Positions 42,296-48,835 of a stretch of DNA of 48,835 nt are shown piece after piece (position 1 is the stretch's first letter; each line of letters begins with the position of its first letter). This stretch comes from an uncultured Lachnospiraceae bacterium (GTDB taxonomy: Bacteria > Bacillota > Clostridia > Lachnospirales > Lachnospiraceae). The notes below the pieces were generated by a model that was not told the origin of the DNA, searched no databases, and saw only the letters and a program-made list of their open reading frames with translations. The stretch is taken from positions 1 through 48,835 of the forward strand of contig URUU01000011.1 of NCBI GenBank assembly GCA_900551235.1, in the 5' to 3' direction. A program made the position numbers and the translations under genes.

Positions 42296-43224
42296 AAAAA
42301 TATTGTTTTGGAATTGATATCGGCGGAACAACCGTAAAATGCGGACTTTTTAATGTAGACGGAGAAGTTCTGGACAAATGGGAAATTAAGACAAGAACTG
42401 AAAACAACGGAGAAAATATCATTGCGGACATCGCAGAGACGATTAATGCAAAAATTGCAGAAAAAGGTCTGGATAAAGATGAGATCGTCGGTGCAGGCGT
42501 TGGCGTGCCGGGACCGGCAGACGAAGAAGGGAATGTTCCGGTAGCAGTCAATCTGCACTGGGGCTTTGTACCGCTCTCCAAAGAGCTCTCCGGGAAGACA
42601 GGCCTTGCGGTGCGCGTCGGAAACGATGCCAATGTGGCAGCACTTGGTGAAATGTGGAAGGGTGGAGCAGTCGGCTACCACAATGTTGTCATGGTAACAC
42701 TTGGAACCGGTGTCGGCGGCGGTATTATCATCAACGGCAAGATCGTAACCGGAAGCAACGGAGCCGGCGGCGAGATCGGACATATCCATGTAACAGACAG
42801 TGTTGACAAACCTTGCAACTGCGGCAACACCGGATGTCTGGAGCAGGTTGCATCTGCGACCGGTATCGTCTATCTGGCAAATAAAAAGCTGTCATCCTGC
42901 GATACACTTTCCGTCCTGCGTGATGAAGAGGTCAGTGCCAAGAGTGTCTTTGATGCCGTAAAAGCAGGCGATGCAGTGGCGCAGGAGATTGCAGAAGAAT
43001 TCGGCAGATACCTTGGGCTTGCATGTGCAAATATCGCAGGTGTTGTAGATCCGCAGGTATTTGTGATCGGCGGCGGCGTATCTAAAGCAGGGATGGTACT
43101 CTTTGATTATATCGAGAAATATTATAAAAAATATGCATTTCCTTCCTGTAAGGATGCAATCTTCGCACTGGCAACACTGGGCAACGATGCCGGTATCTAC
43201 GGAGCTGCAAAACTGATGCTGTAA
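42292..43224 (+). CDS. glk: ROK-family glucokinase
   Basis: This 310-residue ROK kinase probably phosphorylates glucose to glucose 6-phosphate. It starts with the phosphate-1 motif GIDIGGTTVKCGLF, then GVGVPGPAD and VTLGTGVGGGIIING. The ROK zinc site HIHVTD...CNCGNTGCLE and a second glycine loop VIGGGVSKAG follow. The ATG overlaps the hprK TGA (ATGA), coupling glucose entry to the repression kinase. A terminator follows. A related sugar such as N-acetylmannosamine or fructose as substrate cannot be excluded. Confidence 0.93.
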   Translation: MKKYCFGIDIGGTTVKCGLFNVDGEVLDKWEIKTRTENNGENIIADIAETINAKIAEKGLDKDEIVGAGVGVPGPADEEGNVPVAVNLHWGFVPLSKELSGKTGLAVRVGNDANVAALGEMWKGGAVGYHNVVMVTLGTGVGGGIIINGKIVTGSNGAGGEIGHIHVTDSVDKPCNCGNTGCLEQVASATGIVYLANKKLSSCDTLSVLRDEEVSAKSVFDAVKAGDAVAQEIAEEFGRYLGLACANIAGVVDPQVFVIGGGVSKAGMVLFDYIEKYYKKYAFPSCKDAIFALATLGNDAGIYGAAKLML

Positions 43225-43258
43225 AAGCAAAATGAAAGCAGGATAATATAGAAAATAG

Positions 43259-43302
43259 AAAAGCACAAAGCACAGGATATTCCCTGTGTTTTGTGCTTTT
43301 TC
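43259..43302. terminator. Bidirectional terminator between glk and the PBP gene
   Basis: AAAAGCACAAAGCACAGG pairs with a complementary arm ending GTGCTTTTT. The runs fit both strands. Confidence 0.88.
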
Positions 43303-43350
43303 AGTGCCGGGAGCAAAAGGAGAAATGCTCCTGTCAGTGCTTATGGATAG

Positions 43351-45999
43351 TTACGGTATTACAGCAGGATCGTCTGGCTTTTTTTGATTGCCCGAAGAAT
43401 CCTTCTTTGAATCCTTCTTTGAATTTTTTTTCGAATCGGATTCATCCAGATCAGTGGTATCCTTCTTTGGATTGAGAATATCTTTAATCTTGTCGATGAT
43501 CTTGTGACCTTTACAGGTCGCAGTCGGCGGTGCGTACTGAGAATCATCCGTGGTACCTTCACTGCCTTCCGGACGCTGTACAAATATTTTTGTGACAGTA
43601 TTACAGGATGAAGTCGGGAGCAGTTTGGTTTCAGAGCAGACTTTTACAGCTACATGTACATCACAGCTTTTGGTTGGTGCAGTTCCCCTGGCAAAATATT
43701 CAGTGTAAGCCATAGAACCGCGCGGATCCGCGTTGCAGACACCATCAACGGCGAGCAGCCCGGATTTTTTGCAGACATAAGCAGTTTCCACACTGTCCGG
43801 CTGTTCGAACTGTTTTACCGGAAGATTTTCATGGATGCGGCTCATGATCGCAGTCCACAGTTTCTTGTGGTAAGTATGATAAATATCGCCGGATGGCAGA
43901 GTATCATGATTGTCATAGCCGCCCCATACGCTGCAGGTATAGTACGGACTGTATCCGGCAAGCCAGATATCGCGGTCATCTGAGGTCGTACCGGTTTTGC
44001 CGGCGATCGGCATCTCACCGATTGAAACATCCGAAGCTGTTCCGCCGGATTTCATAACGTCCATCATAGCCTGTGTCAGAAGAAAAGCAGTACTGTCTTT
44101 TAACACGGTTTTTTCTTCCGGTGTATTATCAATCAGTATATTTCCCTGTGAATCTTCGATGCGGGAATAAAACTTTGCTTCGTTGTATTTGCCGCCGTTG
44201 GCGATCGTGGCATAGGCATCGCACAGTTCGATATTTACTACACCGTCGGTGATGCCGCCAAGGGCGAGAGGCTGACGGACATCAAGGGATTCATCATCAT
44301 ACAGGGTGCTGATGCCGAGATCTTCTGCATATTCAAAGCCAAGGCGAGGTGTGATCCGGGTAAGACATTTGACGGCAACAACATTGATCGATCCGGCAAT
44401 GGCCTCGCGGATCGTGGTCAGTCCGGTATAGGCATTTGAGCCTGCCCAGTTATTGACCGGGACACCGTTGGTATAATTATAAGGTGCATTATCAAATACA
44501 GTGGCGAGGGTCATATCCTGGTCATCCAGTGCCGGTGCATAGGTGCTGACGATCTTAAAGGTAGATCCAGGCTGTCTGCGTGTTTCCGTGGCACGGTTCA
44601 GGGTAAGGCTGGCTTCTTTTTTACCGCGTCCGCCGACGATGGCTCTGACATAGCCGGTTTCATTATCGATGATCACAACGGAAGCCTGTGGCTGAGGAAT
44701 CAGTGAAACGCGTTCTCCAAGAAGCGTATCGCCCTTTTCCAGCATAGCATTTTTGTAGGTTTCTGCGGCGGCTCTTGCAGAATCCTCATCATCAAACATC
44801 AGATTAAAAGAACTGTCGCGTTTCTGGAACCAGGTGCGGAGTGTTTCAGTGCTGTAGTTGATGATTTCACCGTCTGTCTTCTGAATGCTTAAGGCATAAT
44901 CCAGACCGGTCAGTGTCACAGAAGGATAATTTGCCTGATTGGAAAATTCTTCATCACAGATTTTCTGGATATCTTCGTCCTGATTGGAATAAATTTTCAG
45001 ACCACTGGTATATACAAGCTTATAGGCCTGCTGCCTGGTATATCCTTTTATTTCCACAAGATCATCCATGACCTGCTCGATCAGGGCATCAGTATAGTAA
45101 CTGTAAATCGACACTTCTTCCGTTTCCTGAGCCGTTTTCTGGATGCGGGAATACACATCATCGGCAAGAGCTTCCTCCTTTTGCTGTTCACTGATATAAC
45201 CCTGATCAGTCATTTTCAGCAGGATCACCTTGCGGCGTTTTGCATTTTCCTCCGGATTGGTGATCGGATTGTACAGGGTGGGGTTCTGGGTAATGCCTGC
45301 GATGACAGTGCACTCTGATAAGTTCAGCTTGGAAACATCTTTGTTAAAATAGCGTTTCGCGGCGGCCTGTACGCCATAGGAGCTGGCACCGAGATTGATG
45401 GTATTGAGATAATCTTCCAGAATCTGATCTTTGGACATTTTCTTTTCGAGCTGCAAAGCCAGATATTGTTCCTGAAATTTGCGGCGCAGTTTCTGGGAGA
45501 GCGCGGTCTGTGTCACCCAGTCGGTAAAAACATTGTTTTTGATGAGCTGCTGCGTGATCGTACTGGCACCCTCGGAAAAATCTCCGCTGGTAATGCCGAT
45601 CACGGCTGCGCGGGCGATTCCCTGAATATCAATACCATGGTGTGTGTAAAAACGTTCATCCTCGACAGCTACCACTGCATGCTGCAGATCTTCCGGAATC
45701 TGCTCCAGTTTAACCAGAATACGGTTGGATGTAGGCTCTGCAAGCTTCTGTACGGGCTGGTTGTCTGCATTATAAATATAAGTAGCTGATTCAGATGGAG
45801 CAACGGAAAGAGTATCGATGTTCGGGGCACTGGAAATCAGTCCTTTGATCATGCCGAAGCCGGCAGCAGCGCCGATCACGCAAAGAAACAAAAGAAAGAC
45901 CAGGAAAAATTTGAAAATCATAAGAGAAATCCGCTTATAAATACGGGTTCCGGTGGGGATTTTCTTTTTTCTTATAATATGTTCTTTATCAAAATTCAT
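43351..45999 (-). CDS. Class A penicillin-binding protein (transglycosylase/transpeptidase, PBP1a-like)
   Basis: This bifunctional peptidoglycan synthase of 882 residues has a Lys/Arg-rich cytoplasmic start, one membrane anchor (about 25-45), a GT51 transglycosylase domain (EDERFYTHHGIDIQGI with catalytic Glu, and GASTITQQL), and a transpeptidase domain with the nucleophile in PGSTFK, then SIN and AGKTGTTSD. The C-terminal 45 residues are a Ser/Lys/Asp-rich tail with a short internal repeat. The start at 45999 follows GGAGGTTTCT; a start five codons earlier is weaker. It is monocistronic. Confidence 0.95.
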   Translation of the reverse strand: MNFDKEHIIRKKKIPTGTRIYKRISLMIFKFFLVFLLFLCVIGAAAGFGMIKGLISSAPNIDTLSVAPSESATYIYNADNQPVQKLAEPTSNRILVKLEQIPEDLQHAVVAVEDERFYTHHGIDIQGIARAAVIGITSGDFSEGASTITQQLIKNNVFTDWVTQTALSQKLRRKFQEQYLALQLEKKMSKDQILEDYLNTINLGASSYGVQAAAKRYFNKDVSKLNLSECTVIAGITQNPTLYNPITNPEENAKRRKVILLKMTDQGYISEQQKEEALADDVYSRIQKTAQETEEVSIYSYYTDALIEQVMDDLVEIKGYTRQQAYKLVYTSGLKIYSNQDEDIQKICDEEFSNQANYPSVTLTGLDYALSIQKTDGEIINYSTETLRTWFQKRDSSFNLMFDDEDSARAAAETYKNAMLEKGDTLLGERVSLIPQPQASVVIIDNETGYVRAIVGGRGKKEASLTLNRATETRRQPGSTFKIVSTYAPALDDQDMTLATVFDNAPYNYTNGVPVNNWAGSNAYTGLTTIREAIAGSINVVAVKCLTRITPRLGFEYAEDLGISTLYDDESLDVRQPLALGGITDGVVNIELCDAYATIANGGKYNEAKFYSRIEDSQGNILIDNTPEEKTVLKDSTAFLLTQAMMDVMKSGGTASDVSIGEMPIAGKTGTTSDDRDIWLAGYSPYYTCSVWGGYDNHDTLPSGDIYHTYHKKLWTAIMSRIHENLPVKQFEQPDSVETAYVCKKSGLLAVDGVCNADPRGSMAYTEYFARGTAPTKSCDVHVAVKVCSETKLLPTSSCNTVTKIFVQRPEGSEGTTDDSQYAPPTATCKGHKIIDKIKDILNPKKDTTDLDESDSKKNSKKDSKKDSSGNQKKPDDPAVIP

Positions 46000-46037
46000 A
46001 GAAACCTCCAACAAAAAATAACAAGTGACTACATCTA

Positions 46038-46046
46038 AGTATAACA
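46038..46046 (-). promoter_or_regulatory. Extended -10 promoter for the PBP gene
   Basis: On the minus strand TGT followed by TATACT forms an extended -10, about 40 bp before the start. No strong -35 is seen. Confidence 0.5.
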
Positions 46047-46086
46047 GGTATGTAGCAGGAAAGAAAGAGGAAAACCGGATTTCACA

Positions 46087-46115
46087 TTGCTTCTTTTGGA
46101 AGTGTCTGGTAAGAT
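46087..46115 (+). promoter_or_regulatory. Promoter for yigZ
   Basis: TTGCTT (46087-46092) and TAAGAT (46110-46115) have a 17-bp spacer. Confidence 0.6.
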
Positions 46116-46161
46116 AACATAAGTATCACCGAATCTGAAAGATTTAATCGGAGGTTTACAG

Positions 46162-46809
46162 ATGAAAGCGTTTAAAATTGTTTACCGGGGCGGAGAGGAT
46201 GAAATTATCGAAAAGAAATCCCGTTTTATAGCGACGGTAAGGTCGGTAAAGTCCGAAGAGGAAGCATCCGCCTTCATTGCGGAAATAAAGAAAAAGTACT
46301 GGAATGCCACACATAACTGTTCTGCTTTTGTTGTGGGAGAGCACAACGAGATACAGCGAAGCAGCGATGACGGAGAACCGGCAGGGACAGCAGGGCATCC
46401 GATGCTGGATGTGCTGCTTGGCGAAGGAATCCACGATGCAGCCGTTGTGGTAACACGCTATTTTGGCGGCACGCTGCTTGGAACGGGCGGTCTGGTGCGT
46501 GCTTATTCCAGGTCGGTGCAGGCAGGGCTTGCAGCCTGCTGTGTTCTGGAAAAAAAGAAAGGATTTCTGCTGGAAATGGAAACCGATTATTCCGGCATCG
46601 GCAAAATCCAGTATCTCCTGGGACAGAGAGGACTTCTGATCACAGCTTCCCAATATACAGAAAAAGTGACCGTAGAGACACTTGTGCCGGAAGAAGAAAT
46701 CGTAAAAGTAAAAGAAGAAATCACAGAAGGAACCAATGGAAAAACCGTTTTTGCAAAAGAAGAGCCGACAGCGTATGCATTTGATGGAAAAATACCGGTG
46801 TTTCTGTGA
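46162..46809 (+). CDS. yigZ: YigZ/IMPACT family protein (UPF0029)
   Basis: The 215-residue protein has an N-terminal UPF0029 domain with KKSRFIATVRSVKSEEEA, THNCSAFVVGE, RSSDDGEPAGTAGHPML and the conserved RYFGGTLLGTGGLVRAY. A C-terminal DUF1949-type ferredoxin-like domain spans about 140-205. Eukaryotic IMPACT relatives act in translation control; the bacterial role is not settled. TCGGAGG precedes the ATG. Confidence 0.93.
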   Translation: MKAFKIVYRGGEDEIIEKKSRFIATVRSVKSEEEASAFIAEIKKKYWNATHNCSAFVVGEHNEIQRSSDDGEPAGTAGHPMLDVLLGEGIHDAAVVVTRYFGGTLLGTGGLVRAYSRSVQAGLAACCVLEKKKGFLLEMETDYSGIGKIQYLLGQRGLLITASQYTEKVTVETLVPEEEIVKVKEEITEGTNGKTVFAKEEPTAYAFDGKIPVFL

Positions 46810-46824
46810 TTTTGTGCAGACTAC

Positions 46825-46853
46825 TTGCAATTTGCAGGGTTTGGACGTAGAAT
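46825..46853 (+). promoter_or_regulatory. Promoter for murI-DUF1934
   Basis: TTGCAA (46825-46830) and TAGAAT (46848-46853) have a 17-bp spacer. Confidence 0.6.
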
Positions 46854-46883
46854 GTATGAGATTGAGCTCGGAGGAAAATAATT

Positions 46884-47705
46884 ATGAGTGACAGAAGGAA
46901 TGCTCCGATTGGAGTTTTTGATTCCGGTGTTGGAGGACTTACGGTAGCACGTGAGATCATGCGTAACCTTCCGGAAGAAAATATTGTATATTTTGGTGAC
47001 ACAGCACGTGTTCCCTATGGAAGTAAATCAAAAGATACGGTACTGCGCTATTCCAGACAGATCATACGTTTTTTACGTACACAGGATGTAAAAGCAATCG
47101 TGATCGCCTGCAACACGGCAAGTGCCTATGCACTGGAGGATGTGGAAAAAGAACTGGATATTCCGATCATTGGTGTGGTAAAGCCGGGAGCGAAAGTGGC
47201 ATGTGAGGCAACCCGCAACAAAAAGATCGGTGTCATCGCCACCGAAGCAACCATCCATTCCGGTATTTACTCTTCTTATATTACCAGACAGGATCCGCAA
47301 ATCCAGGTGATTGGAAAGGCATGTCCGTTGTTTGTGCCGCTTGTAGAAGAAGGATGGCTGAAAGATTCCGTTACCTTTGAAGTGGCAGGAAGATATCTTC
47401 GGGATCTGATGTACAAAGACATCGATACCCTGATCCTTGGATGTACCCATTATCCGCTGCTGCGTTCCACGCTGCGGGAAGTTGTCGGAGAAAAGGTGAC
47501 ACTGGTCAACCCGGCTTACGAGACGGCACGCGAGCTGAAACAGCTTCTTGCAAAAAAAGGGCTGACAAATACCAGAGCACAGAGCGAAGCACGAAGTTAT
47601 CGGTTTTATGTCAGCGATCAGGCAGACAAATTTATGAGATTTGCAGATTCGATCCTGCCATTTGATGTAAATACCACAAAAAAGATCAGTATAGAGGAGT
47701 ATTGA
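46884..47705 (+). CDS. murI: Glutamate racemase
   Basis: MurI makes D-glutamate for peptidoglycan. The 273-residue protein has IGVFDSGVGGLTV at the N-terminus, the first catalytic Cys in VIACNTASA, the second in LILGCTHYPLL, and the YFGDTARVPYG loop. CGGAGGAAAA precedes the ATG. The next gene starts immediately after its stop codon. Confidence 0.97.
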   Translation: MSDRRNAPIGVFDSGVGGLTVAREIMRNLPEENIVYFGDTARVPYGSKSKDTVLRYSRQIIRFLRTQDVKAIVIACNTASAYALEDVEKELDIPIIGVVKPGAKVACEATRNKKIGVIATEATIHSGIYSSYITRQDPQIQVIGKACPLFVPLVEEGWLKDSVTFEVAGRYLRDLMYKDIDTLILGCTHYPLLRSTLREVVGEKVTLVNPAYETARELKQLLAKKGLTNTRAQSEARSYRFYVSDQADKFMRFADSILPFDVNTTKKISIEEY

Positions 47706-48131
47706 ATGACAAAAGAAGTAATGCTGCGCATAAGCGGAGTTCATTTTCCGGATGGGCAGGAAGAAAAAGAAGAAATGGAGCTGATCACGTCCGGCAGTTA
47801 TTTTGAAAAAGACGGCAGGCGTTATATCAAATATGATGAGGTACAGGAAGATTCAAACGAAGTGATCCGCAACCTCATGAAGATTGAAGAAAACAGCCTG
47901 GAGCTTACCAGACGCGGAATGACAAATGTCCATATGGTGTTTGAAAAAGACAAAAAAAGCGAATCCTATTATGACACACCTTTTGGGCAGTTTTTGGTAG
48001 GAATCGCAGCCACGCATCTGGATGTCAGAGAAGAACAAGATGTCCTGAATGTCCAGGTAACCTATGCACTGGAGATCAACAGTGATTATGTAGCAGACTG
48101 CAGCATCCAGATCCGGGCAACTTCAAAATAA
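47706..48131 (+). CDS. DUF1934 family protein (YwiB-like)
   Basis: This 141-residue protein resembles the DUF1934/YwiB family, a small calycin-like beta-barrel. Typical features are the strands around YIKYDEVQED, FEKDKKSESYYDTPFG and a C-terminal YALEINSDYVADCSIQI. The function is unknown. Its ATG follows the murI TGA with no gap, and its ribosome site (AGAGGAG) lies in the murI end, so the two are co-expressed. A terminator follows. Confidence 0.85.
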   Translation: MTKEVMLRISGVHFPDGQEEKEEMELITSGSYFEKDGRRYIKYDEVQEDSNEVIRNLMKIEENSLELTRRGMTNVHMVFEKDKKSESYYDTPFGQFLVGIAATHLDVREEQDVLNVQVTYALEINSDYVADCSIQIRATSK

Positions 48132-48142
48132 TTTTGCCAAAA

Positions 48143-48173
48143 AAAACTCCGGAAGACAATCTTTCGGAGTTTT
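48143..48173. terminator. Bidirectional terminator after the DUF1934 gene
   Basis: AAAACTCCG and CGGAGTTTT arms with an extended inner stem and short loop serve the convergent genes on both sides. Confidence 0.9.
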
Positions 48174-48186
48174 CGAAACCTGGATA

Positions 48187-48702
48187 TTATTTTTTCTTTT
48201 TGTTTTTTCCGGAATCTTCTTTCTTTGCGGAGTCATTGAGCTCCTTTGATTTTTTCAGAAGCTTTTCGGAAAGACGGACGCGAAGCCCCTTTTTCGTCTG
48301 CGGTGTTTCAATGCGGCCACCGCGTACACTTTTGATTTCAGTTATGTAGAGACCGCTTATCACGGCTTTTATCTCTTTTTTTACAGGGATAGAATCAAAA
48401 ATACTTGCTTCACAGATCAAAGTCTGGATCTTCGGTCCGATCTTTGCTTTGACGATCGGGAGCTTTGTACGGCGCATATACCATGGAGTCTGATCAATGA
48501 CAATCTGCGGAAGACCGGATTCTTTGAGCTTCAGGCGCTTTTTATCGATGACGAGCATGGAAACGACCTGTCTGGCTGCTTCAAGCTGCTCCTGCTGTGC
48601 GGCTTGTTTTTTCTGTGCTTTCTGTCCGAAGTAATAAAGAAGTGCGAGTGCGATCACCAGCACGAGCAGAATTACGATGAGGACATTCCAAAATGTAGAC
48701 AT
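48187..48702 (-). CDS. Unknown membrane-anchored protein
   Basis: I do not recognise this 171-residue protein. It has an N-terminal membrane segment (about 6-25, NVLIVILLVLVIALALLYYF) followed by a Gln/Lys/Glu coiled-coil stretch (26-45). A compact basic domain (about 50-145) contains DQTPWYMRRTKLPIVKAKIG, and a Lys-rich tail ends the protein. With a short N-terminus and one anchor, the bulk is probably cytoplasmic. The start at 48702 has AGGAGGG upstream. It is convergent with the murI operon and not linked to other genes. Confidence 0.75.
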   Translation of the reverse strand: MSTFWNVLIVILLVLVIALALLYYFGQKAQKKQAAQQEQLEAARQVVSMLVIDKKRLKLKESGLPQIVIDQTPWYMRRTKLPIVKAKIGPKIQTLICEASIFDSIPVKKEIKAVISGLYITEIKSVRGGRIETPQTKKGLRVRLSEKLLKKSKELNDSAKKEDSGKNKKKK

Positions 48703-48737
48703 AGTACACCCTCCTAAATGAATTCATATATTTCAAT

Positions 48738-48766
48738 ATTGTATCATTTATTTCAAAAAAGTGCAA
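48738..48766 (-). promoter_or_regulatory. Promoter for the unknown membrane protein gene
   Basis: On the minus strand TTGCAC (48766-48761) and TACAAT (48743-48738) have a 17-bp spacer. Confidence 0.7.
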
Positions 48767-48783
48767 GAAGTGGCAGAATAATT

Positions 48784-48835
48784 TTTATCTTAGTCGGAGA
48801 AGACTCCCACTTCTATAAGTGGCGAGCAACAAATT
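48784..48835. repeat. Palindromic dispersed repeat, copy 3 (cut by the window edge)
   Basis: The reverse complement of 48784-48835 aligns with positions 40-91 at the left edge with only two differences (C for T in CGCCACTT and in CCGACTAAG). The other arm lies beyond the window. Confidence 0.88.

Noticed and set aside
1..48835. tRNA, rRNA, prophage or conjugative element genes
   Set aside because: None was seen on either strand. All long frames fit chromosomal housekeeping or accessory genes, and no integrase, capsid or relaxase motifs appear.

Overview
The window reads as chromosomal DNA of a mid-GC Clostridia bacterium, most likely a Lachnospiraceae (Blautia/Dorea-like) gut anaerobe. This is inferred from gene content: a GlgC-GlgD pair, a DnaD-DnaI primosome pair, HPr kinase, a UPF0371 protein, a 390-residue PRPP synthetase and a very large secreted GH2 enzyme ending in BspA-type repeats. 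AGGAGG ribosome binding sites and sigma-A promoters with 17-bp spacers support a Gram-positive host. Both edges of the window lie in copies of one palindromic repeat, so the window may be an assembly contig that broke at that repeat.

Layout. 1-4180: a palindromic repeat, an Rpn-family nuclease gene that looks like a gene-within-gene defence toxin-antitoxin, then a YhaO/YhaN (SbcD/SbcC-like) DNA repair pair. 4199-9293 (minus strand): prs, dnaI, dnaD and murC; a tandem array of DnaA-box-like 9-mers lies between dnaD and murC. 9610-14262: glgC-glgD for glycogen synthesis and a two-component system. 14403-19778: pth, mfd and a lipoprotein foldase. 20008-24714: the secreted GH2 glycosidase. 24925-29569: deoB with a heterodimeric ABC exporter. 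29700-33826: a flavodoxin-like protein, an NlpC/P60 hydrolase (minus), a small membrane exporter, a par/Fst-like type I toxin-antitoxin locus, an HPr-like protein lacking the PTS histidine, and a polysaccharide deacetylase with wall-binding repeats. 33885-37107 (minus): pyrG and a UPF0371 gene. 37323-43224: ftsH-uvrC and hprK-glk. 43351-45999 (minus): a class A penicillin-binding protein. 46162-48702: yigZ, murI, a DUF1934 gene and an unknown membrane-anchored protein (minus).

Most genes are housekeeping: wall synthesis (murC, murI, PBP, NlpC, deacetylase), replication and repair (dnaD, dnaI, yhaO/yhaN, mfd, uvrC), nucleotides (prs, pyrG, deoB) and carbon control (hprK, HPr-like, glk, glgCD). 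The unusual material is the Rpn locus with four-residue repeats and an internal start, the type I toxin-antitoxin locus with a possible lesion at the toxin start, the DnaA-box array beside the helicase-loading genes, the Crh-like HPr protein, and the dispersed palindromic repeat.

All calls come from reading motifs and signals by eye. No database search or folding program was run.
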